Virus record (IMG/VR): IMGVR_UViG_3300042361_000666
Coordinates: 1-39,499 of that record
Strand: one strand, 5' to 3'
Length of the DNA stretch: 39,499 bases
Source: a virus
The position numbers and the translations under genes are program-made. The notes beneath the pieces are model-generated. The model saw only the letters and a list, made by a program, of their open reading frames with translations, had not been told where the DNA came from and did not search any database. Shown here piece by piece: positions 1-7,457 of this stretch. The stretch's first letter is position 1; each line of letters starts with the position of its first letter.

Positions 1-22
1 TATTCTTTTCGAATATTCCAAA

Positions 23-505
23 TTATGCTAGAATATTTTTTAGAACTTTAATATTCTCGTCAATCTCAAGGTCCATCACTTTAAGTAACTTCTCCTTGGC
101 TAACTCCATAAACTCTACACTGTTACCCAGTAAATCTATGTCCGTCCCGTGCACATCCGTCTTCCCGACGATAACCCTGATGTCCTTAGTACCTTTACCC
201 TCTCTATAGAATAGAGCTCGAGCATAGATGTACTCACGAACCAAAGACAGTTTGATTTCATCTGCCACAGATTCCTTAGAACGGAGTTGCATAATGATTT
301 CTTCTAACTTGGCTAACATCTCGAAGTTGGTCTTCATCATACGGATGCTGTTCTTATACTGATTACAGTACTTCACCAGCTCATCAGTGTGAGGAATACT
401 TAAGTCGATGTCCACATTAAGGAAACGATCGTATGAACTAATTCTATCTCGGGTACCCACTATCTCAGTGAATACTCCTCCCGTTAAACGATTTTCTCTA
501 CCCAT
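23..505 (-). CDS. Uncharacterised 160-aa protein
   Basis: Last gene of the first leftward unit (1342 to 23). I do not recognise the family. The protein is soluble, with no signal peptide or membrane segment. Residues about 40-100 look alpha-helical and charged, and the C-terminus is a further predicted helix. The start lies inside the end of the preceding gene (22-nt overlap), which suggests translational coupling. No function can be assigned. Confidence 0.75.
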   Translation of the reverse strand: MGRENRLTGGVFTEIVGTRDRISSYDRFLNVDIDLSIPHTDELVKYCNQYKNSIRMMKTNFEMLAKLEEIIMQLRSKESVADEIKLSLVREYIYARALFYREGKGTKDIRVIVGKTDVHGTDIDLLGNSVEFMELAKEKLLKVMDLEIDENIKVLKNILA

Positions 506-705
506 TTTATTTTTGTTTTTAATTTGTTTAAAATCCCAGTAAACTTGTCCCCATCCTGGCTCACCTCAGGTGCGAACTCATATCTCGTGTTCATTGTACC
601 CCCCAAATAACCAGTAAAGTATTTGGTTGGTTCAACATATTGACTCGATACTCTATATCTTTCCACCCACTCATTAAATGATAATGGGGTTTGGAATGTG
701 CTCAT
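484..705 (-). CDS. Small uncharacterised protein (73 aa)
   Basis: Starts at the ATG (MSTFQTPLSF) one nucleotide after the TAA stop of the upstream Api92-like gene. An ATG eight codons earlier would overlap that gene, so I prefer the coupled start. The protein is Lys- and aromatic-rich with no recognised domain. Its coding strand contains one copy of the local TTACTGGG motif, read as FTG. Confidence 0.6.
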   Translation of the reverse strand: MSTFQTPLSFNEWVERYRVSSQYVEPTKYFTGYLGGTMNTRYEFAPEVSQDGDKFTGILNKLKTKIKWVEKIV

Positions 706-706
706 C

Positions 707-1342
707 TTACATTTCAGTTTCTTTTCCATATATCTCTTTTAATTCGTTAAAAATTTCTTCTAATTTTTTAAGGTCTTCGTCCCCAGTAATAAAATGGAAC
801 ATTTCCTTCACCGACTCGAAGGTTACATCTTCATCACTCTCGAACAAATAGTCAATGTCCCCGTCGATAGATTCAAAGAAGTTCTCCTTGTCGAAAAGAT
901 ATCTACCCTCATTGTATGAATAATCTTCTTCGGTTAATCCATTCTCATTGTCAAAATAAGATTTACCACAGAAGTCACAACCTGGTTCTTCATAATATAA
1001 CTCACACTTCACATTGAATAACCTACCCAAGTGTTGAATGAAGTTTATTGGTGGTGACCAAGCTGAATCGAACGACATTGTTATTGATTCGTCATCATAA
1101 GTGATATTAGCTTCGTTGTATGACACATCCCACTTACAACCCCAGTAATTAATGTTGGCATCGTACCATCCTCCGTGTTCGTATTCATTTAACTCAATAG
1201 ATTTGTCACGACCAACAAGAGCCATAAAAATACCAGGGGATGTGTTATCCTTACTCTCGATATCTTCGAGATAAAATTTAATTCTGTCCAAGTTTTCGTT
1301 ATCACCTGTAATAGTAAGGTGATTGTTGCACCAATTTGGCAT
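707..1342 (-). CDS. Api92-like / DUF1281 ferredoxin-like-fold protein
   Basis: The N-terminus MPNWCNNHLTITG is the hallmark of the Api92-like (YubB-type, DUF1281) family found in phages and plasmids. I start the gene at this Met rather than eight codons upstream, because the longer form begins almost on the promoter -7 box. Residues about 60-105 carry the family's Trp-rich stretch (YWGCKW, AWSPP). The remainder is acidic. The biochemical role is unknown; homologues are typically accessory genes of mobile elements. It is the first gene of its unit, with a host-type promoter at 1364-1395. Confidence 0.85.
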   Translation of the reverse strand: MPNWCNNHLTITGDNENLDRIKFYLEDIESKDNTSPGIFMALVGRDKSIELNEYEHGGWYDANINYWGCKWDVSYNEANITYDDESITMSFDSAWSPPINFIQHLGRLFNVKCELYYEEPGCDFCGKSYFDNENGLTEEDYSYNEGRYLFDKENFFESIDGDIDYLFESDEDVTFESVKEMFHFITGDEDLKKLEEIFNELKEIYGKETEM

Positions 1343-1363
1343 AGTTGTATGATTTATGTTTAA

Positions 1364-1395
1364 CAAAGATATAACAGGGATATCATTATTCCAAA
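1364..1395 (-). promoter_or_regulatory. Bacteroidetes-type promoter for 1342-23 unit
   Basis: Leftward TTTG (1392-1395), 20-bp spacer, TATCTTTG (1364-1371). It lies inside the terminator hairpin of the upstream unit. Confidence 0.75.
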
Positions 1396-1412
1396 TAATA
1401 TCCCCGTTATTT
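1370..1412 (-). terminator. Hairpin terminator of the MGLDMYLYK gene
   Basis: Leftward stem AACGGGGATATTATT / AATAATGATATCCCTGTT, just after the stop at 1417. The U tract is weak and the element overlaps the next promoter. Confidence 0.55.
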
Positions 1413-1416
1413 TATT

Positions 1417-1899
1417 TTACCAAGAAGCTCTGTATTCAAAGTCACCAGAGTACAATCCGTGTTCTTTGGATTGTTCGTGTTCTTCTAACAACTCCTCAAT
1501 GATTTTGATAGTTGAGTTTACATCTTCTTTGTAATACTCATCAATTTCATCACCACCGAAAAAGAAACCCTGTACTGGTGGAAGAAGTTCTTTAGCCTTA
1601 TCAAAGTTGGAACTAACTTCTTTTAGTGTTTCAAATAACTCTTTCAGCTTGTCCTCATCAACATTGATGTTTTGACATTCATCAATACCACCACCACAAT
1701 TCTCAACGAACCATCCGTGAAGTGCATTGAACTTTCTCCAATACGCCACCTGTTCGGTGATGTAACAAATACGATTTGGTTTAATGTCGTTACGAACTAC
1801 ACCATTCTTTTTAACTTCGATTTGGTGTTGTTGTTCAGGTGGGTTGTGTTCCCAATTTTGTACATAAGTTCTTTTGTACAGATACATGTCTAGTCCCAT
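1417..1899 (-). CDS. Conserved phage/plasmid protein of the MGLDMYLYK type
   Basis: The N-terminal MGLDMYLYK and the internal motif AYWRKFNALHGWFVENCGGG (residues about 51-70) are typical of a widespread uncharacterised family of phages and bacterial mobile elements. A glycine/phenylalanine run (GFFFGGDEID, about 111-120) and a closing acidic helix follow. The length matches relatives I remember. The function is unknown. It is a single-gene unit with its own promoter (1931-1962) and terminator. Confidence 0.8.
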   Translation of the reverse strand: MGLDMYLYKRTYVQNWEHNPPEQQHQIEVKKNGVVRNDIKPNRICYITEQVAYWRKFNALHGWFVENCGGGIDECQNINVDEDKLKELFETLKEVSSNFDKAKELLPPVQGFFFGGDEIDEYYKEDVNSTIKIIEELLEEHEQSKEHGLYSGDFEYRASW

Positions 1900-1930
1900 G
1901 ATTTTTTAGTTTAAGTGTTAATTAATAATG

Positions 1931-1962
1931 TAAAGGTATTACAATAATTTTATTATACCAAA
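1931..1962 (-). promoter_or_regulatory. Bacteroidetes-type promoter for the 1899-1417 gene
   Basis: Leftward TTTG (1959-1962), 20-bp spacer, TACCTTTA (1931-1938), one base off the -7 consensus. Confidence 0.6.
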
Positions 1963-2286
1963 TTATTTTATGAAAAGTTTACTATCGATTGTAAATAATT
2001 CTTTGTACTCACTTCCGTCAGCATTCTGTCCGTTTAAATTCCAGAATGGCAACACTCTTGGATTGTATTTTAAATGTGCGGTAGTTTCAGGAATAAAATC
2101 TTCGGTAAGAATTTCTATTTCTTTACAAAGAACATAAGCACAAACGACTTTGGTGGTTTCCCCAGTAAATATTTTCTGCGCTGCTGTCCTGTTGTTTTTC
2201 AGAACGCAATCAGTTAGTATTAACTGAACTTCAGCTGGGTGATAATATTTCACCCAGCCGTTGTTATATTCAATTTTCCATTTCAT
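1963..2286 (-). CDS. Uncharacterised 107-aa protein
   Basis: The start is MKWKIEYNNGW at 2286, 34 nt after the stop of the upstream gene and preceded by a purine-rich GGGAGAGAA. The upstream-extended frame is rejected because it runs antiparallel in frame through that gene. Middle residues (VVCAYVLCKEIEILTEDF) are hydrophobic beta-strand-like. The end resembles a short single-domain phage protein. One TTACTGGG copy lies in the coding strand at about 2162. No function is recognised. Confidence 0.65.
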   Translation of the reverse strand: MKWKIEYNNGWVKYYHPAEVQLILTDCVLKNNRTAAQKIFTGETTKVVCAYVLCKEIEILTEDFIPETTAHLKYNPRVLPFWNLNGQNADGSEYKELFTIDSKLFIK

Positions 2287-2320
2287 ATAGTTCTCTCCCT
2301 TTCCGAGATTGAACCTAACT

Positions 2321-2773
2321 TTATGCTTTTTCAACTTCTTCCTTTTTATATTTTTTAACAAATTGGGATGGAGTACCACGAAACAATTCAGTTTTATTTC
2401 CGTCGTTCTCATAACAAACAAACTCAATGGAGTAATCTTCTTTAACGATAACATCATAAAGATAATCTTCCCAAGAATTTCCACGACTTGACAAAGATTG
2501 TACATAGGTGTTTCCTGTTTCGCCACCTTTTAATTTCCAAATGAGTTGAGCAGCTAAGCAACCAGCGCCGTTGAATACTAATTTCTTTTCATTAGCACCA
2601 TACCCATTAACGACTTTTCCTGTTGATAACCATTCAGCGGTTTCAAGTGGATGACCTGTTGGGTATCCGTCGTACTGACGATAGATTAAACAGATTTCAT
2701 TCTGTTTTACTTTTTTTACTTTTTTACCTGTTGAGTATTCCTCAATGATGCGGTAAGTTGAACGAGTTCCCAT
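2321..2773 (-). CDS. Conserved phage protein of the MGTRSTYR type
   Basis: Starts at MGTRSTYRIIEEYS. Motifs RQYDGYPTGHPLETAEWL (about 31-48) and NGAGCLAAQLIWKLKGG (about 66-82) mark a family common in phages and Bacteroidota mobile elements. No catalytic assignment is known to me. First gene of a two-gene unit with the gene ending at 1963. The promoter is at 2807-2837. Confidence 0.8.
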   Translation of the reverse strand: MGTRSTYRIIEEYSTGKKVKKVKQNEICLIYRQYDGYPTGHPLETAEWLSTGKVVNGYGANEKKLVFNGAGCLAAQLIWKLKGGETGNTYVQSLSSRGNSWEDYLYDVIVKEDYSIEFVCYENDGNKTELFRGTPSQFVKKYKKEEVEKA

Positions 2774-2806
2774 AATAAATTTTTTTTTGTGATTAATATT
2801 ATGATA

Positions 2807-2837
2807 CAAAGATAATACTTTTTTATTACCTGCCAAA
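2807..2837 (-). promoter_or_regulatory. Bacteroidetes-type promoter for 2773-1963 unit
   Basis: Leftward TTTG (2834-2837), 19-bp spacer, TATCTTTG (2807-2814), with AAATAAA directly upstream of the -33 box. Confidence 0.85.
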
Positions 2838-3008
2838 TTTATTTTCAACTTTTTTAAAAAAATATTTGCCGGCGTCATGCATAATCCTAAACATTACTGG
2901 GGTGTAATACGGATCTGATCGGCGCACGATCTGCAAAACTGGCTAAACATTACTGGGATGTACCCCAGTAAACTTTCGCCTCAGGCCTGTGCAGATACAG
3001 TGCACAGC
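2838..3008 (-). repeat. Non-coding spacer with TTACTGGG motifs (spacer 1)
   Basis: Lies between the 3044 gene's terminator and the 2807-2837 promoter. Motif copies are at 2893 (followed by TGTAATACG), 2949 and, inverted, 2963. The last two form TTACTGGG-ATGTAC-CCCAGTAA. It is locally GC-richer than its surroundings and has no gene. Confidence 0.85.
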
Positions 3009-3037
3009 AAAAAAAATCCCCACCTTTCGGTGAGGAC
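3009..3037 (-). terminator. Intrinsic terminator of GP88-like gene
   Basis: Leftward TCCTCACC-GAAA-GGTGGGGA hairpin followed by eight T. Confidence 0.9.
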
Positions 3038-3043
3038 ATTAAA

Positions 3044-3802
3044 TTAAAGTTGTATGACAAACTTATTCTTTGTTAACTTATTTCGAACTCGTTTATATTT
3101 TAGTCCGACAATTACATTCTTTTTATCTTTATACCTCATATCGTATAAATCCCCATCGATTACTTTCCTATCCCAAAATGTTTTAGGTACTTTATTAAAA
3201 ACAACCGCCACCCTTACATTCTTATTTAACATTGAGTGACACTCATTTAAATTGTGACCGCTATAAGAGAAAGTTAAATCGTAGTTCTTATATTTTTTAA
3301 GTAGTTCGATTCTTTTAGGAACCTTCGTATAATCGTAGAATTGAATATGTTGAAAGTATTGTAAAATATTAACGGGTTTATCATTTACATGAAGATAAAA
3401 CGATTCGGGTGTTATATCTGATGTGTTATTCAAACGAACTGAAAATTTATAACCTAACTTCTTAGCCTTCAATTCAGTTGCTTTAATTTCATCGAATAAC
3501 CAACTGACAAAAAATTCTCTGTGTTCAAAAAACAATTTAGTTTTTGCAATTCGTGAACGATTAATTTTATCGTCCTCCATGTTCATCGTGTTCATCCCTG
3601 ATTCATTCAAACATAACTTTGTACATTCTTTTGTTCTCATAGGGCAAACCTCGTAACCGCTCATTTTTGCAGGAGCTAAGTACAAACTATATGTTAATTC
3701 ATCGTACTTGAATGCCTTCTGATGTTTGGTTGTCATATTAACGGAGCCTAAATAAGATATCCCTGTTAATCTTTTTGCTTGAGCTTTAGTAGTGTAAATC
3801 AT
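3044..3802 (-). CDS. GP88-like phage protein (gene product 88 family)
   Basis: The pattern LYLAPAKMSGYEVCPMRTKECTKLCLNESG (about 40-69), then SRIAKTKLFFEHREFFVSWL, matches the phage GP88 family. That family has a conserved Cys cluster followed by an R-x-x-KT-FF-R helix. The Cys cluster could bind a metal or an Fe-S cluster, but the function is unknown. The start is MIYTTKAQAKRL; the longer frame would use a TTG lying in the -7 box. It forms a single-gene unit with promoter and terminator. Confidence 0.8.
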   Translation of the reverse strand: MIYTTKAQAKRLTGISYLGSVNMTTKHQKAFKYDELTYSLYLAPAKMSGYEVCPMRTKECTKLCLNESGMNTMNMEDDKINRSRIAKTKLFFEHREFFVSWLFDEIKATELKAKKLGYKFSVRLNNTSDITPESFYLHVNDKPVNILQYFQHIQFYDYTKVPKRIELLKKYKNYDLTFSYSGHNLNECHSMLNKNVRVAVVFNKVPKTFWDRKVIDGDLYDMRYKDKKNVIVGLKYKRVRNKLTKNKFVIQL

Positions 3803-3823
3803 TTGTTTATTTTTTAGTGTACA

Positions 3824-3855
3824 CAAATATACAACTAATACTTTTATATTCCAAA
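3824..3855 (-). promoter_or_regulatory. Bacteroidetes-type promoter for the GP88-like gene
   Basis: Leftward TTTG (3852-3855), 20-bp spacer, TATATTTG (3824-3831). Confidence 0.85.
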
Positions 3856-4026
3856 TTTATTTTTAAATATTTTTTTGAGTCAGCGCATGCGCGCAGCACT
3901 GGCCTAACTTTACTGGGGTAATACGACACAGATTTTGCATGCAGATTACAGGTGAATAATTACTGGGATGTACCCCAGTAAACTTGTGCGCTGGTCCGAG
4001 CTGCGTTTGCGCTGAGGGTAATACGC
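3856..4026 (-). repeat. Non-coding spacer with TTACTGGG motifs (spacer 2)
   Basis: Motif copies are at 3909 (TTTACTGGGGTAATACG), 3959 and, inverted, 3973. The block 3959-3985 is identical over about 27 bp to 2949-2975 in spacer 1. A small frame here only translates the repeats. Confidence 0.85.
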
Positions 4027-4056
4027 AAAAAAAAGGGTGAACATTTCTGTCCACCC
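4027..4056 (-). terminator. Intrinsic terminator of 5323-4078 operon
   Basis: Leftward GGGTG / CACCC hairpin followed by eight T. Confidence 0.85.
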
Positions 4057-4077
4057 AATCGTTCACACTAATAAACA

Positions 4078-4392
4078 CTAATCACTAATTCGTTTTTCTG
4101 TTCTAATACACTCAGCTTCCCACTGCTCACATAGAAGTAATACATCTTCCAACACATTCTCATTCAACTCCCAATAACTTTCTTCGTAGGTGTCGATAGC
4201 GTCAGAACTACTTGAACGAGGTTCGTACACATTTACTTCGATATAATCTTCTGTGAAATATTCACCCAACCCAACATAGTTACCTAGTGTACCAACGAGA
4301 ATACTATTCTCACCTTCTAATTCTCCAATACTAAAACATCCGTTGACTTTTAGTATGTCTGTAATACGATTAATGATTTCTGAATTTTCCAT
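4078..4392 (-). CDS. Acidic uncharacterised protein (104 aa)
   Basis: Last gene of a six-gene leftward operon. It is acidic, with two predicted N-terminal helices, a serine/acid-rich middle (EPRSSSSDAIDTYEESYWELNENV) and a C-terminal helix. Unrecognised; soluble. It starts 2 nt after the preceding gene. Confidence 0.7.
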   Translation of the reverse strand: MENSEIINRITDILKVNGCFSIGELEGENSILVGTLGNYVGLGEYFTEDYIEVNVYEPRSSSSDAIDTYEESYWELNENVLEDVLLLCEQWEAECIRTEKRISD

Positions 4393-4394
4393 TT

Positions 4395-4667
4395 TTAAAT
4401 TGATTTAGTATTATCCCAAATTATATTACCTTCCTCGTCATACAACTCCTCCGTAGGTTCTCCACCATTTTCGTCAGGCATTATACGCTCAAGAGTTTCG
4501 TCAATATGTTCCCACGGCAGTTCAGTGGTTCCCATTTCTAAATGAAATCCAATTGCTAATTGTTTAGCCTCCTCCATTGAGTTAGCCTCGATTTCAAATT
4601 CGGTACGATACCAGGTCGTAACCTTTGTGTCCAAATGAAAGTTAAATGTTGTTAGGGTCTGTTCCAT
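4395..4667 (-). CDS. Small acidic protein (90 aa), possibly DpnD/PcfM-like
   Basis: The N-terminal half (TKVTTWYRTEFEIEANSMEEAKQLA) has the beta-hairpin-then-helix pattern, with an EA-x-S-x-EEA helix, seen in small DpnD/PcfM-like domains. This is only a resemblance. The C-terminal half is acidic. Its start overlaps the small membrane protein upstream by 26 nt. Confidence 0.6.
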   Translation of the reverse strand: MEQTLTTFNFHLDTKVTTWYRTEFEIEANSMEEAKQLAIGFHLEMGTTELPWEHIDETLERIMPDENGGEPTEELYDEEGNIIWDNTKSI

Positions 4668-4767
4668 TTTCTATTGATTTTTTAATTGATATAATAAGTA
4701 ATACAACCATTACCGAAAACAATACAATAACTCCGAATCCTAAAAGTAGACAATATAAGACATTCAT
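4642..4767 (-). CDS. Small single-pass membrane protein (41 aa)
   Basis: A short ORF reading MNVLYCLLLGFGVIVLFSVM, then VVLLIISIKK and a polar tail ending in DPNNI. It has one strongly hydrophobic segment (about residues 3-27) followed by Lys, giving a predicted N-out/C-in single-pass topology. It fills the gap between the genes at 4779 and 4667 and overlaps the latter. The function is unknown; small membrane proteins of this kind in early phage operons can act on host envelope functions. Confidence 0.6.
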   Translation of the reverse strand: MNVLYCLLLGFGVIVLFSVMVVLLIISIKKSIENGTDPNNI

Positions 4768-4778
4768 AGTTTTAATTT

Positions 4779-4976
4779 TTAAAGTTCACGAATATACATA
4801 TAATCTTCTAATTCTTCCAAAGGAATTCTTCCGTTATTAGAACTATAATATCCTTGTCTTCGATATCGTTCTTTCCACTTGTCAAATGCCTCAAATGCTT
4901 TTTCCTTTGATGTGTAATAAGGTCTATCGAATTCAATCGTAAACCCGTCGGGGGATAATACTTCGTACTTTGTCAT
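4779..4976 (-). CDS. Conserved small protein, YEVLSPDGFTI type
   Basis: 65 aa. The motifs YEVLSPDGFTIEFDRPYYTS, KAFEAFDKWKERYRRQGYYSS and RIPLEELEDY form a compact pattern I associate with small hypothetical proteins of Bacteroidota and their mobile elements. No function is known. The start overlaps the upstream stop (ATGA), which is classical translational coupling. Confidence 0.75.
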   Translation of the reverse strand: MTKYEVLSPDGFTIEFDRPYYTSKEKAFEAFDKWKERYRRQGYYSSNNGRIPLEELEDYMYIREL

Positions 4977-5323
4977 AGTCCTGCATTTTTAATGATACAA
5001 TCTAATTTATATTCAAATTCTTCCCTCATACCTTCAATGTCATATACCTTTCTATTTTCATCCACTTCATTATCTTCATTAATGTAAGGATGATAAAAAG
5101 CAACATCCACTTCAATTACATTCGGTTTAAATTCCTTAACCATACTAATTGAATATTCGTGTTTAATTAAGGTATCTTGGTGTTGTGAACCACTATACCT
5201 ATTTTGTCTATGTTGTTCCACAACTTGGTGTGAACCCATAGGTTTCCAACCATTTTTAATTAGGTTGTTAATTTTCTCCGTCAATCCTTCGGGGGATGAA
5301 CTTGTTAATACTTTGTACTCCAT
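4973..5323 (-). CDS. DUF1737-domain protein
   Basis: The N-terminus MEYKVLTSSSPEGLTEKINN, then LIKNGWKPMGSHQV, fits DUF1737, a small domain recognised by the spacing of YKV, E-x-V/I-N and GW-x-x-x-G. Residues about 50-116 are not assigned. The start at 5323 is chosen over a longer frame that crosses the promoter -7 box. First gene of the operon. Confidence 0.75.
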   Translation of the reverse strand: MEYKVLTSSSPEGLTEKINNLIKNGWKPMGSHQVVEQHRQNRYSGSQHQDTLIKHEYSISMVKEFKPNVIEVDVAFYHPYINEDNEVDENRKVYDIEGMREEFEYKLDCIIKNAGL

Positions 5324-5345
5324 AATATTTTTGTTTAGTGTAAGA

Positions 5346-5377
5346 CAAAGATAAAACAATAATATTATTTTACCAAA
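5346..5377 (-). promoter_or_regulatory. Bacteroidetes-type promoter for 5323-4078 operon
   Basis: Leftward TTTG (5374-5377), 20-bp spacer, TATCTTTG (5346-5353). Confidence 0.88.
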
Positions 5378-5596
5378 TTTATTTTGAAGAATTTTTTTTC
5401 AGCCCGATCATCCTAAACATTACTGGGTTGAATTGTTAGCCAGCGCAAATTTCCTGATCAGCGCGCGCAAATCTGGCTAATGTTTACTGGGGTGTCCCAG
5501 TAATAATCACTTGCGCACAATGCCTGGTCCATGAGTTATTTGTAATACCCCAGTAAACTTCATGATCAGCGCACAGTGTGACGGGTTCTTCTAAAC
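5378..5596 (-). repeat. Non-coding spacer with TTACTGGG motifs (spacer 3)
   Basis: Motif copies are at 5419, 5483, inverted 5496 and inverted 5548 (the last as GTAATACCCCAGTAAAC). The pair 5483/5496 is nearly a perfect palindrome. TGATCAGCGC recurs at about 5456 and 5564. No gene. Confidence 0.85.
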
Positions 5597-5628
5597 AAAA
5601 AACCCCCGAACCAAAAGTCCGAGGGTTT
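5597..5628 (-). terminator. Intrinsic terminator of 6821-5655 unit
   Basis: Leftward AACCCTCGGACTTTTGGTTC / GGGGGTT hairpin followed by T6. Confidence 0.88.
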
Positions 5629-5654
5629 CACCAATCTAATCTTTAACCTTTGTC

Positions 5655-5933
5655 TTATCTTAGTCTTTCATCAACAACTAAGTTATAATATCCGTTTAAG
5701 AAATTAATTATTTCTGTAATACTTTCTTTTGACACTTTATGTTCTAATAACAATGATTCGATAAATCGTTTATTATCCGTCAAACCTAAACAATAAATAA
5801 AACCATTATCATCGTTTTTAGTATTAAAAAAAGTAAAATCAATTTCAATCGGTTTTAATTTAATTCTTACTTTCTGATAATTCTCAGAATCAATTTTCAA
5901 AGTTTTAGTTTTAATAACTTTACTTGTGTCCAT
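5655..5933 (-). CDS. Uncharacterised 92-aa protein
   Basis: Second gene of the DUF932 unit, starting 27 nt after it. Beta-rich N-terminus with Lys/Ile alternation (KVRIKLKPIEIDFTFF), then a helical C-terminal half. No family is recognised. Its constant position next to DUF932 would need comparison with other genomes. Confidence 0.65.
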   Translation of the reverse strand: MDTSKVIKTKTLKIDSENYQKVRIKLKPIEIDFTFFNTKNDDNGFIYCLGLTDNKRFIESLLLEHKVSKESITEIINFLNGYYNLVVDERLR

Positions 5934-5960
5934 ACTTTTATTTTTTTAATTATTAATGTC

Positions 5961-6821
5961 TTACACTAAATGTACAAGTTCCTTAAAGATTTGTCTCTCA
6001 CGATTTCCGTAAGTTCCGAACATCTTATTTTCAGAATTGTCACCTTTACCCATACTATGAGTTGTGTATTTTGTTACACCACTAAATAAACCCCAAATGT
6101 TATCACCCTTTTCGTTAATCTCACCATTAAGGTCGACATAGAATCTACTTAATTTGTTTCGTGTTACGATATGTAACGAATCAACATCCTTAATATCAAC
6201 ATTCTTTTCGATATTGAATAATGATTTGATTACTCTATCCTTGATAATATCATCGAAACGAGTTTCACTCATTTTAACGATAGAACCGAACACATTCTTT
6301 TCTTCTTGTACTACACCCTCAATTTGTCGACAGATATCTTCTATCTTTAATTCCATATTCTTTGTATGACGTACCTTTGAATCTAAATCCTTGTACACAC
6401 CAAAGAATGTGTTTTGACAACTGATAGTTTTAGAACTAGGTCCGAACGATAATGAAGTCGAACCATCAAAAGAATTAATCCCAGTAACATAACCCTCGAT
6501 TCTATCCGTCCCCAAGGTTAAGTCGTTTGATTTTAATTGAACGAATACTTTTCGTCCACCACCGAACAAACCACCTCTGTGAACATCAAGTCCAGTTTGT
6601 TGTGATACTTTGAATAATAGTTCCATCATTTGGTCATTCTGATATGGTACATAACCATTCGAGTGAATACCCAAGATTGTACTATCATCCTCACGAACGA
6701 TACCAATTTTATCAGGGATAATAATTCCTGACGAAGTTTGAAGTCCTTCGGTACGGACTTTCCAATTTAAACCAGTTCTATCCAAGAACTGATTAACCCG
6801 ATTGTTTTCTACGATTTCCAT
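5961..6821 (-). CDS. DUF932 phage/plasmid-like protein
   Basis: 286 aa. Shows the family landmarks: an N-terminal helix then WKVRTEGL, a beta strand with DDSTILGIHSNGYVPYQNDQ (residues about 44-63), GGGRKVFVQLK and SFGPSSKTISCQNTF. DUF932 proteins (phage/plasmid-like, TIGR03299 group) are widespread on phages, plasmids and integrative elements. Their role is unproven, though some sit near anti-restriction genes. The length is near normal. First gene of its unit. Confidence 0.88.
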   Translation of the reverse strand: MEIVENNRVNQFLDRTGLNWKVRTEGLQTSSGIIIPDKIGIVREDDSTILGIHSNGYVPYQNDQMMELLFKVSQQTGLDVHRGGLFGGGRKVFVQLKSNDLTLGTDRIEGYVTGINSFDGSTSLSFGPSSKTISCQNTFFGVYKDLDSKVRHTKNMELKIEDICRQIEGVVQEEKNVFGSIVKMSETRFDDIIKDRVIKSLFNIEKNVDIKDVDSLHIVTRNKLSRFYVDLNGEINEKGDNIWGLFSGVTKYTTHSMGKGDNSENKMFGTYGNRERQIFKELVHLV

Positions 6822-6858
6822 CTGTTTAATTTTTATGGTTTAATAAATGATTGTATGA

Positions 6859-6890
6859 CAAAGATAAATCAATTTGGCATATAATCCAAA
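6859..6890 (-). promoter_or_regulatory. Bacteroidetes-type promoter for DUF932 unit
   Basis: Leftward TTTG (6887-6890), 20-bp spacer, TATCTTTG (6859-6866). Confidence 0.88.
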
Positions 6891-7024
6891 TTTATTTTTA
6901 AGAAATATTAATTAATTTTTTCTCCTGATCCACCTGTGATCAGAGCTCCCAATATTACTGGGTAATACTTGATGATACCCCAGTAATTTTATGGGATGAT
7001 CAGGGACGAGAAATCTGTGGACAT
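6891..7024 (-). repeat. Non-coding spacer with TTACTGGG motifs (spacer 4)
   Basis: Shortest spacer. It holds the perfect palindrome TATTAC-TGG-GTAATA at about 6953 and an inverted copy at 6978. TGATCAG-type palindromes flank them. Confidence 0.85.
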
Positions 7025-7052
7025 AAAAAAACCCCCGACAGAATCGGAGGTC
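7025..7052 (-). terminator. Intrinsic terminator of the 7395 gene
   Basis: Leftward ACCTCCGA-TTCTG-TCGGGGGT hairpin followed by T7. Confidence 0.88.
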
Positions 7053-7071
7053 TTTAATATAATAAGGGATT

Positions 7072-7395
7072 TTACTCCCCTAATAAATTTAGTACAAGGT
7101 GTTCGGAAGTTTCCTCCTCCCACACATCATCATTCCAATCCTCACCGACTTGTGTACAAGTCTTGTAGTCAAGGTAGACAATACCCATTTTAATTGTGAC
7201 AATTCCTTCGGTTCTTTCGTTGATGGGAACCAACTCTTTTTCCACAAGGAATAAAAGTACGGTTTCGTAGACAAAAAATTGGTCGGTATTTTCCGACTCA
7301 ACATATTCAACTTGACCTTGGAAGTCAAGGGAGAATTCGAATTCCATGTCAGAACTCAAAATCTTTTTAATCTCGGATAAGTATGTAGTATCCAT
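7072..7395 (-). CDS. Acidic uncharacterised protein (107 aa)
   Basis: Very acidic (WNDDVWEEETSEH near the C-terminus), with a hydrophobic core stretch (QFFVYETVLLFLVE, about 39-52). Soluble. A DNA-mimic or nucleic-acid-mimic role is conceivable from charge alone, but no family is recognised. A second frame over the same DNA (7089-7328) is a shadow. Single-gene unit. Confidence 0.65.
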   Translation of the reverse strand: MDTTYLSEIKKILSSDMEFEFSLDFQGQVEYVESENTDQFFVYETVLLFLVEKELVPINERTEGIVTIKMGIVYLDYKTCTQVGEDWNDDVWEEETSEHLVLNLLGE

Positions 7396-7426
7396 AGTGT
7401 GTAGGTCTATTGGTTAGTAGACAATA

Positions 7427-7457
7427 CAAATATAAAAAAGAAATTCCGTTTTACAAT
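7427..7457 (-). promoter_or_regulatory. Bacteroidetes-type promoter for the 7395 gene
   Basis: Leftward ATTG (7454-7457), 19-bp spacer, TATATTTG (7427-7434). The -33 box is one base off consensus. Confidence 0.7.

Noticed and set aside
3803-3826. Longer N-termini (MCTLKN...) for the GP88-like and 8297 genes
   Set aside because: Their first codon is a TTG inside the promoter -7 box (TATATTTG), so it would not be in the mRNA.
3863-4078. 71-aa leftward frame in spacer 2
   Set aside because: Crosses the terminator of the neighbouring operon and the repeat motifs.
7089-7328. Second leftward frame inside the 7072-7395 gene
   Set aside because: Nested alternative frame without its own start context. 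The 107-aa frame begins correctly after the promoter.
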